From Candidatus Eiseniibacteriota bacterium (GTDB lineage: Bacteria > Eisenbacteria > RBG-16-71-46 > CAIMUX01): 5,475 nt of DNA. A model generated the notes under the pieces. It saw only the letters and a list, made by a program, of their open reading frames with translations. It had not been told where the DNA came from and made no database searches. The stretch covers positions 1 to 5,475 of the forward strand of contig JAGQHR010000266.1 of the NCBI GenBank assembly GCA_020431745.1, read 5' to 3'. Shown one piece after another: positions 1-5,329 of this stretch. Both the position numbers and the translations under genes were made by a program. Positions within the stretch are counted from its first letter, which is position 1, and every line of letters starts with the position of its first letter.

Positions 1-1
1 T

Positions 2-520
2 CCCCCCGACGATCCGTCGAACCCGACCGGCGAACCGGTGCCGGTCGTCGATACCCCCGACGGCGGATACAACGGATTCCCGGAGCGCTACCACGCGGGA
101 GACGGCTCCAAGAACTTCTTCGTGCCCAAGCTCTGCAACCATTGTGCGCATTCGCCCTGTGTGCAGGTCTGCCCGGTCGGGGCGACGTTCGAGAGCCCCG
201 ATGGGGTCGTCCTGGTCGACAAGAAGTACTGTCTGGGTTGCCGCTATTGCGTGCAGGCCTGCCCCTACGGCTGTCGCTTCATCGATCCCCGGACCAACAC
301 CGTCGACAAGTGCACGCTTTGCTATCACCGGATCACCCGGGGCCTGACCACCGCGTGTTGCGAGGCATGTCCGACCGGTGCCCGGCAGCTCGGGGATCTG
401 AAGGACCCGAACGATCCGATTCACGAGTTCCTGCGCGATGAGAAGGTTCAGATACTCAAGCCGCAGATGGCGACGGGAGCCAAAGTCTACTACCGCGGTT
501 TGGACCGGACGGTGCGCTGA
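2..520 (+). CDS. 4Fe-4S ferredoxin-type electron-transfer subunit (NrfC/PsrB/DsrO-like), 5' partial
   Basis: The frame is open from base 2 with no stop, so the gene starts before the window; the GTG at 38 is probably internal because the protein reads through it (codons for PPDDPSNPTGEP precede it). Counting that GTG as residue 1, three cysteine groups are visible: C33-C36-C41-C45 (CNHCAHSPCVQVCP), C65-C68-C71-C75 (CLGCRYCVQACP) and C92-C95 with C107-C111 (CTLC, then CCEACPTGA). This is the layout of the iron-sulfur subunits of DMSO-reductase-family and DsrMKJOP/Hme complexes, which normally carry four [4Fe-4S] clusters; the first cysteine group and any Tat signal should lie upstream. The role by family is electron transfer between a catalytic or haem subunit and a membrane quinone-reactive subunit. 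The next gene encodes exactly that partner, 83 bases downstream on the same strand, so the two are almost certainly one operon. Which complex it belongs to (polysulfide, tetrathionate, nitrite, Dsr-like) cannot be told from this fragment. Confidence 0.94.
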   Translation, partial: PPDDPSNPTGEPVPVVDTPDGGYNGFPERYHAGDGSKNFFVPKLCNHCAHSPCVQVCPVGATFESPDGVVLVDKKYCLGCRYCVQACPYGCRFIDPRTNTVDKCTLCYHRITRGLTTACCEACPTGARQLGDLKDPNDPIHEFLRDEKVQILKPQMATGAKVYYRGLDRTVR

Positions 521-571
521 AACGACGGTCCCGGACCAAAGGGCGCGCGGCCACGGTCTGAGCCGTCCGGT
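504..571 (+). other. Possible long-range hairpin spanning the FeS gene stop codon
   Basis: ACCGGACGG at 504-512 is the exact reverse complement of CCGTCCGGT at 563-571, giving a 9-bp stem that encloses the stop codon at 518-520. A second, inner pairing is possible between 532-537 and 555-560 (six pairs, one of them G-U). There is no T tract, so it is not a classical rho-independent terminator. It lies between two subunit genes and just ahead of a strong ribosome-binding site, so it could act in mRNA stability, partial termination or translational coupling. That role is inference, and GC-rich DNA often gives such pairings by chance. Confidence 0.3.
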
Positions 572-593
572 GCGCTGAACGATTCGCCGGATC

Positions 594-599
594 AGGAGG
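594..599 (+). promoter_or_regulatory. Shine-Dalgarno site of the NrfD-like gene
   Basis: AGGAGG is a full anti-Shine-Dalgarno match. It ends one base before a GTG (601) and four bases before an ATG (604). The GTG is too close for normal initiation, so the site favours the ATG. Confidence 0.75.
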
Positions 600-603
600 T
601 GTG

Positions 604-1773
604 ATGCATCCCTCGGTACCGCTCGTCGAAGGGTTCATGTATCCGAACGAGGTAGAGCTGCAGTGGAGCGTGCTCATCGTGCTCTACCCGTACATCACCG
701 GTTTGGTCGCGGGCGCGTTCATCCTCGCCTCGCTGGAACGGGTCTTCAACGTCGAAGCGGTCAAGCCGACCTATCGCTTGGCTCTGCTGACGGCGCTCGC
801 CTTCCTGCTGGTAGCGCCCCTGCCGCTGCAGCTGCACTTGGGACATCCGGAACGTTCGCTCGAGATGTACCTGACTCCGCATCTCAGCTCCGCGATGGCG
901 ATGTTCGGCTTCGTCTATCTGTGGTACCTGCTGGTGGTCTTGCTCCTGGAGATCTGGCTCGACTTCCGGGCCCAGATCGTCACGACCGCCCGGCAGAGCC
1001 TCGGACTGAAGCGAACCTTCTACCGGGTGCTCGCGCTGGGATCCGACAACATCAGCCCCCGATCGCTGGAGATCGACGCCAAGCTCGGCAAGTTCCTCAC
1101 TCTGGTGGGTATCCCTTCGGCCTTCCTGCTCCATGGGTACGTCGGCTTCATCTTCGGGTCCGTCAAGGCCAATCCGTGGTGGTCGAGTCCGATGATGCCC
1201 ATCGTCTTCGTCTTTTCCGCGATGGTCTCCGGCATCGCCTTGGTCCTCGTGCTCTACATGGTGACGACGTGGTTCCGCGGTCATTCCATCGACATGCGCT
1301 GTGCGGATACCATCGCGAGCTACCTGCTCTATGCGTTCATCATCGACTTCTCGCTCGAGCTCCTCGATCTCATCCATCGGATCTACGAGGCGGACGAGTC
1401 GTTCCGCACGCTCGACTTCCTGGTTCATACGCATCTCTACTTCCCGCACATCGTCGTGCAGATCTTCCTCGGAACCCTGATCCCGATCGGCTTGCTCGCG
1501 ATCGCGAAGATCACGAGCCTGAGCGAGGCTGCGCGCAAGTCGATCTACGTTATCGCCGGCACCTTGACGCTCATCGGGATCTTCGCGATGCGATGGAACG
1601 TCGTGATCGGCGGCCAGCTCTTCTCCAAGAGCTTCCTCGGATTCACGAGCTACAAAGCGCACTTCGTGGCACGCGAGGGACTGCTGCCGGCGATTCTGCT
1701 CATGCTGCTCCCGTTCGGGATCCTCTGGGTGCTGGTGAAGATCCTGCCGCCGTGGGAGAAAGAGGCGGCCTGA
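604..1773 (+). CDS. nrfD: NrfD/PsrC/DsrP-family membrane subunit (quinone-interacting)
   Basis: This 389-residue protein is very hydrophobic, with about nine membrane segments visible at roughly residues 21-44, 56-77, 96-118, 160-184, 199-223, 236-257, 275-300, 311-330 and 358-380. NrfD-family proteins have 8-10, and this length fits the longer PsrC/DsrP/HmeB branch. HLGHPER at residues 78-84 sits where the family has its loop motif resembling D-x-G-R-P-x-R, and RWNVVIGGQ (330-338) followed by a GF-x-x-Y segment resembles conserved C-terminal family sequence. The family exchanges electrons between (mena)quinol and an iron-sulfur partner, here the gene just upstream. The ATG at 604 is chosen over the adjacent GTG at 601 because AGGAGG (594-599) would be only one base from the GTG; an ATG at 637 has no comparable site. 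The gene-pair order (FeS, then NrfD) matches psrBC, nrfCD, ttrBC and dsrOP, so the substrate remains open; the symbol given is the family name. The protein ends with a charged tail (PPWEKEAA). Confidence 0.93.
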   Translation: MHPSVPLVEGFMYPNEVELQWSVLIVLYPYITGLVAGAFILASLERVFNVEAVKPTYRLALLTALAFLLVAPLPLQLHLGHPERSLEMYLTPHLSSAMAMFGFVYLWYLLVVLLLEIWLDFRAQIVTTARQSLGLKRTFYRVLALGSDNISPRSLEIDAKLGKFLTLVGIPSAFLLHGYVGFIFGSVKANPWWSSPMMPIVFVFSAMVSGIALVLVLYMVTTWFRGHSIDMRCADTIASYLLYAFIIDFSLELLDLIHRIYEADESFRTLDFLVHTHLYFPHIVVQIFLGTLIPIGLLAIAKITSLSEAARKSIYVIAGTLTLIGIFAMRWNVVIGGQLFSKSFLGFTSYKAHFVAREGLLPAILLMLLPFGILWVLVKILPPWEKEAA

Positions 1774-1812
1774 GGACTGGCCGGCGACGCCCCCGCGCCT
1801 CTTCCGAGCGGG
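1774..1812. other. Convergent intergenic gap between nrfD-like and Asp-box genes
   Basis: Only 39 bases separate the two converging stop codons. The strongest local pairing I see is a 4-bp GGCG/CGCC stem (1783-1786 with 1796-1799) with no T tract on either strand. No convincing terminator is present, so the two transcripts may run into each other. Confidence 0.5.
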
Positions 1813-4002
1813 CTACCTCACGACGGTGACGGGCCGCGTGCCCACGGTGCCGTCGGGCAGTGTGATCCGGAGGAAGAGAACGGACCCCGCGTGGCCGGGA
1901 GGAATCGTCGCGGGAAGTGAGGACGTCGACTCCCGCAACGAGACGGCGTCGTCCGCGATCCGCCGGCCGCCGACATCGAACCAGCTCAGGTGGGCGATGC
2001 CGGCGTAGCTCGAGTTGAAGTCGATGCGGACGCGGTCGGTCGCGGGATTGGGGGACACCAGCCAATCCGCGAGGATCGGGGCGGTCGTTTCCGCCTCCGG
2101 AACGTCGCTCGGCGAGAGCAGGGTGACTTCGACGAGTCGACTTCCCGGAGCGCTCAGCCACAGTCGTTCGTCGTCGACCCAGGTCGCGTCGAAGAAGTAA
2201 CCGGAGACCGGAACTTCGACGGACGTCCACGTGGAGCCTCCGTCGAGAGTGATCTGCAGCACGTTCGATCCGAACCAGACGATGCATCCGCGGTCGCCCC
2301 TCCAGGCCATGCTCCAGCACGGAGCCTCCAGCGCGGAGGCCCAGGTCGTGCCGCCGTCGGTCGTCTCCCAGATGTCGTAGCGGGAACCGGCGAATCCGTG
2401 GTCGGCGGTCAACCAGTGCATGTCCCAGATGCGGGAGCCGCCCAGATCCGGCGTGGGGACACTGAACCAGTTTGCCCCGCCATCCGTCGTCTTCATCATG
2501 TGACCCGCCGCGGTGAACCATCCCCCGGCGACGTATCCGACGTTTTCGTCCACGAACGAGAGGCAGCGGATCTCCTCGGCGTTGGCGGGGATGCCGTTGG
2601 AACGCGGTTCCCAGGTGTCTCCGCCATCGGTCGATCGAAACACCCGGACGGCGCCGGATCCCAGGTAGGCGAGGAAGATCGTGTTTTCATCCACGATCTC
2701 GATTCCGGCGAGGGCCGCGAATCCTCCGGACGTGACGACGCGTTCACTCCACGTCAGTCCGCCGTCGGTCGTCTTCGCGACGTTGGCGCCCGTGCCGCTG
2801 CCCAGTCCGAGGAGGCCGTCGCTCCAGAACTCCAGCTCGTAGGGTCCGTATCCGTTGGGCGGCGATTCCCGGGTCCAGGTGAGGCCGTCGTCCTCGGTGC
2901 GCAGCCAATCCTCGTCGTAGCCGAAGGCAAAGGCCCTTCCGTTCGTGCTCTGCCGCACATGCCAGAGGGCGATTCGATCCTCGTCACCGGGCCCGAGGGT
3001 GGTGTTCGTCCACGTGTGACCCTGATCGTCGGAATGAAGGAGATCGCCGTCGGTGCTCGAGACGACGAGGCGCCCGCTGGGAAGCTCGACGAGGTCGCTG
3101 TACCCGACGGTGGCGGTGCGGGCATACGACACGCTCCAGGTAGCGCCGTCGTCGGTCGTCTCCCACATGTCAGCGCCCTCGCCATCGGTGATGAAGAAAC
3201 GATGATCCCGCGAGTAGACGACCTGTTCCCGAAGGTAGAGGGGGCCGGGAGGGCCCAGAGGGGTCGGGATCCAGCTCGCTCCGGCATCCGTCGTGCGATA
3301 GAGCTCGAACGTGCTCGCGAGATAGCCCTCCTGTCCGTCCAGGAACTGAATGTCCGCATAGCTCGCGAACGGAAAGCTCAGAACCGACCAGGTCGCGCCT
3401 CCATCGGTCGTTTCTGCGACTTCGGGTTCTCCGACAACCCATCCGTGTTGCGGATCGAGCCAGGCTTGATCGCGGGGACGTGTCACGCCGGTCGGTGCCG
3501 CCATGCTCCAGGTTCGACCTTCATCGATCGACACGATCCGTTGGCCGTCGTCCCCGACGACGGAGAGCTGGGTGCCCACGCGTTCGATCTGGGACAGGGG
3601 AGCCGTCGACGGGTTGGCGACCGACCGCCACGACGTGCCACCGTCGGTGGAACGGTAGACTCCAGTTCCTTCACCCACGGCCAACAGGTCGCTGGGCGCA
3701 AGGACGAGGACATCGCGGAGGGTGATCCCGAAGATCAGGGGATCGGTCAGCGACACCCAGGTCTCCCCGCGATCGGTCGTGCGCAGGGTGGTGCCGTATC
3801 CTCCCACCGCATACCCGATCGACTCCGACTCGAAGTCCAGCGCCGAAACCGGGTTTCCCTGCGGAGAGGGATTGAGCCAACGCAAGCTCGCGACGCCGGT
3901 TGCCGCCGCATGGGCGGAACCGGTTCCGGCCGCGAGAAAGATGGTCAGGGCGAGCGCTGCGCTCGTCCGGTGGGACGAGGGAACCGATGTCGATCGTGGC
4001 AC
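1813..4002 (-). CDS. Secreted Asp-box (BNR/Ycf48-like) repeat protein with T9SS-like C-terminal domain
   Basis: The product has 729 residues. The start is taken as GTG at 4002-4000: GAGGAG (4015-4010) lies 7 bases upstream, and the product then begins with a Sec-type signal peptide (MPRSTSVPSSHRTS n-region, hydrophobic ALALTIFLAAG, cleavage near SAHA-A, residue 32). An in-frame ATG at 4371 would add 123 low-complexity residues and overlap the divergent gene. Residues 75-592 hold 13 Asp boxes of the form S/T-x-D-x-G-x-T-W every 38-48 residues, the signature of beta-propeller proteins such as Ycf48/HCF136, sialidases and sortilins. Residues ~643-729 begin VSPNPATDRVRIDF, contain WFDVGGRRI and end GTRPVTVVR, the shape of a type A T9SS sorting domain or FlgD-like Ig domain. 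The likely fate is export and surface attachment or release. No enzyme active site is visible; a binding or scaffolding role is the reasonable inference. The gene converges on the nrfD-like gene and diverges from the SGNH gene, so it is probably monocistronic. Confidence 0.9.
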   Translation of the reverse strand: MPRSTSVPSSHRTSAALALTIFLAAGTGSAHAAATGVASLRWLNPSPQGNPVSALDFESESIGYAVGGYGTTLRTTDRGETWVSLTDPLIFGITLRDVLVLAPSDLLAVGEGTGVYRSTDGGTSWRSVANPSTAPLSQIERVGTQLSVVGDDGQRIVSIDEGRTWSMAAPTGVTRPRDQAWLDPQHGWVVGEPEVAETTDGGATWSVLSFPFASYADIQFLDGQEGYLASTFELYRTTDAGASWIPTPLGPPGPLYLREQVVYSRDHRFFITDGEGADMWETTDDGATWSVSYARTATVGYSDLVELPSGRLVVSSTDGDLLHSDDQGHTWTNTTLGPGDEDRIALWHVRQSTNGRAFAFGYDEDWLRTEDDGLTWTRESPPNGYGPYELEFWSDGLLGLGSGTGANVAKTTDGGLTWSERVVTSGGFAALAGIEIVDENTIFLAYLGSGAVRVFRSTDGGDTWEPRSNGIPANAEEIRCLSFVDENVGYVAGGWFTAAGHMMKTTDGGANWFSVPTPDLGGSRIWDMHWLTADHGFAGSRYDIWETTDGGTTWASALEAPCWSMAWRGDRGCIVWFGSNVLQITLDGGSTWTSVEVPVSGYFFDATWVDDERLWLSAPGSRLVEVTLLSPSDVPEAETTAPILADWLVSPNPATDRVRIDFNSSYAGIAHLSWFDVGGRRIADDAVSLRESTSSLPATIPPGHAGSVLFLRITLPDGTVGTRPVTVVR
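1816..2076 (-). other. C-terminal T9SS type A sorting-like domain of the Asp-box protein
   Basis: This covers about residues 643-729. Visible landmarks are an SPNPATDRVRIDF entry strand, a central WFDVGGRRI strand (family pattern: y-D-x-x-G-r), a P-x-G turn (IPPGHAG), LFLRITLPDGT, and a final basic-hydrophobic strand PVTVVR at the very C-terminus. In Bacteroidetes and related phyla such domains direct cargo across the outer membrane by the PorSS/T9SS machinery. In other phyla the same fold is annotated as FlgD-Ig-like, so the export route is inferred. Confidence 0.7.
2227..3780 (-). repeat. Thirteen Asp-box coding repeats (period about 129 bases)
   Basis: The conserved 8-residue cores fall at protein residues 75, 118, 158, 198, 237, 282, 324, 369, 411, 457, 505, 547 and 585, for example TTDRGETW, STDGGTSW, TTDGGATW, SDDQGHTW and TLDGGSTW. 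On the + strand they show as recurring cgccgtcggtcgtc-like blocks. The residues between boxes are highly diverged, so this is an old propeller-blade array, not a recent duplication. By blade count it could be two propellers (for example 7 + 6) or one large one; the sequence alone does not decide. Confidence 0.92.
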
Positions 4003-4009
4003 GTGCGCG

Positions 4010-4015
4010 CTCCTC
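4010..4015 (-). promoter_or_regulatory. Shine-Dalgarno site fixing the GTG start of the Asp-box gene
   Basis: On the minus strand GAGGAG is followed after 7 bases by GTG (4002-4000), and the reading then opens directly into a signal peptide. This decides the start against the far upstream ATG at 4371. Confidence 0.75.
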
Positions 4016-4156
4016 GTACCGGGCTCTGACTTCGAGAGAGAGTCTCCGCGATGAGTCGACGGAGGCCGCTCTCCTGATACCCTCGTCTCGTCTCGAAGCG
4101 CTCGAATCCCGCGGCACCGCACCCATCCGTCGATGCTCGGCATCCGCCCTCTCGGG

Positions 4157-4162
4157 TATACT
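4157..4162 (+). promoter_or_regulatory. Candidate -10 element for the SGNH gene
   Basis: TATACT differs from the TATAAT consensus at one base and stands out in this GC-rich region. Transcription would begin near 4168-4170, leaving a leader of about 15 bases that still holds GGGGGA (4173-4178) before the GTG at 4184. No good -35 hexamer lies 16-18 bases upstream, so the call is tentative. It argues against the ATG at 4133, which would lie ahead of the promoter. Confidence 0.35.
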
Positions 4163-4172
4163 CCTGTACTTT

Positions 4173-4178
4173 GGGGGA
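4173..4178 (+). promoter_or_regulatory. Shine-Dalgarno-like site for the SGNH gene
   Basis: GGGGGA lies 5 bases before the GTG at 4184. No comparable purine tract precedes the alternative ATG at 4133. Confidence 0.5.
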
Positions 4179-4183
4179 TCGCG

Positions 4184-5329
4184 GTGGGGATTCGTAGGGT
4201 CATCGTTCCGCTGGTAGGCATCACCGTGCCGACCCTGCTGCTCTGTCTCGGGCTCGCCGAGGTCGCGTTCCGTACCCTGGTTCCCGCCTCCGAAGTTCCG
4301 TACATCATGTACGATCCCCAGGCCCGTCTCCTGCGCTTCGATCCCCAGGCAAAGAAGGAGGGCACCTTCACGGTCGGGAAGGCGGCCCGCCATCGCAGTC
4401 ACTGGAGAGTGAACGACGACGGTTGGATCAGCGAGATCGACTATCGACCCCTCCGGCGCTCCGACCGCCCGCTCGTTGCCATCATCGGGGACTCCTTCAT
4501 CGAAGCTCTCCAGGTCGACGTCGATCAGAGCGTGTCGTCCGTGCTGAGGCGTCGTCTCGCGGGTGAGGCGGACGTTCTTTCGATGGGGGTCTCCGGCGCG
4601 CCGCTCTCCCAATACCTGCATCTCGTCCGCTACGCGGTGCAGGAATACGATCCCGATGCGATCGTCGTCAACGTCGTGCAGAACGACTTGTCAGAGAGTC
4701 TGCGGTCCGTCGACTCGAAGAAGGGAACGCTTCAGCTCGAGGTGGAGGGGGACCGAGTGCGCGAGCTGCCCATCCTTCCGTATCGACCGAGCGCGCGTGC
4801 CCGGCTCCTGCGCCGGAGCGCCCTCGTTCGGTATCTGTGGATCAATGCGAAGATCCAAACCATCGGTCGCCGTTGGCGGCGTGCGAAACCGCCGGTCTAC
4901 GCGGGGAACGTCGTCGTCTCCCGGGTGTCCAAGTACCGCTCCCAATGTGAAGCCGCCACGCCCTACCTGATGCGGGAGATGCGGCAGGCCGCTGGTGACC
5001 GCATTCTGATCGTCGCGATGAACGCGATGCGGGACGACGTCTACGGAACGCAAACCGGGGACTCGCTCATCGCGTGGATCCCTCCGCTCGTTCTGTGTTC
5101 GGCGGAAGATGCAGGCGCGACGACGCTCGATCTCGACCCGGTGTTTCGCGAGCTCTTCCGGGACGGGGCCCGATACACGCTCACCTACGATGGGCACTGG
5201 AGCCCGGCCGGACATCGCGCGGCCGCCGCGGCGTTCGAGACCACGCTCCGCAGCGCCGGGTTCCCGCACCCTCCGGTTCGGTCGGTCCGCTCGACAGTCG
5301 ACCCGCCGCCGGACGGGGGCGGACACTAG
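4184..5329 (+). CDS. Membrane-anchored SGNH/GDSL-family hydrolase or esterase-like protein
   Basis: The product has 381 residues from a GTG start chosen by the purine tract at 4173-4178 and because it puts a short basic n-region (MGIRR) straight before one membrane segment (residues ~6-28). An in-frame ATG at 4133 would add 17 residues. SGNH blocks are visible in canonical order: GDSF at 102-105 with nucleophile S104, a block II glycine in MGVSG (134-138), VVQND with N167, and DGHWSPAGH at 336-344 with catalytic candidates D336 and H338. The N-terminal segment RVNDDGW...GDSF-x-E-A resembles the lead-in of extracytoplasmic SGNH proteins found near envelope polysaccharide genes. The expected role is cleavage or transfer of an acyl ester on an extracytoplasmic glycan or lipid, with the catalytic domain outside the inner membrane; the substrate is unknown. 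A basic stretch at 203-234 (RARLLRR, RRWRR) lies between blocks III and V, and the C-terminus is a proline/glycine-rich tail. No polysaccharide genes are in view. Confidence 0.9.
   Translation: MGIRRVIVPLVGITVPTLLLCLGLAEVAFRTLVPASEVPYIMYDPQARLLRFDPQAKKEGTFTVGKAARHRSHWRVNDDGWISEIDYRPLRRSDRPLVAIIGDSFIEALQVDVDQSVSSVLRRRLAGEADVLSMGVSGAPLSQYLHLVRYAVQEYDPDAIVVNVVQNDLSESLRSVDSKKGTLQLEVEGDRVRELPILPYRPSARARLLRRSALVRYLWINAKIQTIGRRWRRAKPPVYAGNVVVSRVSKYRSQCEAATPYLMREMRQAAGDRILIVAMNAMRDDVYGTQTGDSLIAWIPPLVLCSAEDAGATTLDLDPVFRELFRDGARYTLTYDGHWSPAGHRAAAAAFETTLRSAGFPHPPVRSVRSTVDPPPDGGGH

Larger units (their letters stand above)
4003..4183. other. Divergent intergenic region between Asp-box and SGNH genes
   Basis: These 181 bases must hold control signals for both genes. 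Visible are an 8-bp inverted repeat CTTCGAGA (4030-4037) / TCTCGAAG (4091-4098), a run of CTCG units at 4082-4095 (CTCG, TCTCG, TCTCG), a second CTCGAA at 4101-4106, and a TATACT element at 4157-4162 for the forward gene. For the minus-strand gene only a poor -10-like TATCAG (4079-4074) was found, without a good -35 partner. Confidence 0.5.

Noticed and set aside
592..1662. A 356-codon open frame on the - strand, antisense to the NrfD-like gene
   Set aside because: The product is almost entirely charged residues (E, D, R, Q, H), which is the expected mirror of a hydrophobic membrane protein; the + strand reading is a clear NrfD-family protein.
1774..1812. Bidirectional terminator between the convergent genes
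   Set aside because: Only a 4-bp GGCG/CGCC stem is present, with no T tract on either strand; this is not enough to call a terminator.
1990..4029. A 679-codon open frame on the + strand, antisense to the Asp-box gene
   Set aside because: It is opposite a gene with a clear signal peptide, 13 Asp boxes and a sorting-like domain. Its product is rich in R, G, P and D without domain structure, has no ribosome-binding site, and its openness is explained by high-GC codon bias and the repeated boxes on the other strand.
4154..4161. Back-to-back promoter at the palindromic GTATAC
   Set aside because: The minus-strand reading TATACC has no -35-like hexamer at the right distance (CGCGAT occupies that position) and would leave a leader of about 145 bases, so only the forward element was kept.
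4003..4371. N-terminal extension of the Asp-box protein to the ATG at 4371
   Set aside because: It would place 123 basic, low-complexity residues before a good signal peptide and overlap the divergent SGNH gene by about 188 bases. A Shine-Dalgarno site with 7-base spacing supports the GTG at 4002.
3671..4621. A 316-codon - strand open frame crossing the divergent intergenic region
   Set aside because: It overlaps the 5' ends of two well-supported genes in wrong frames and shows no recognisable domain.
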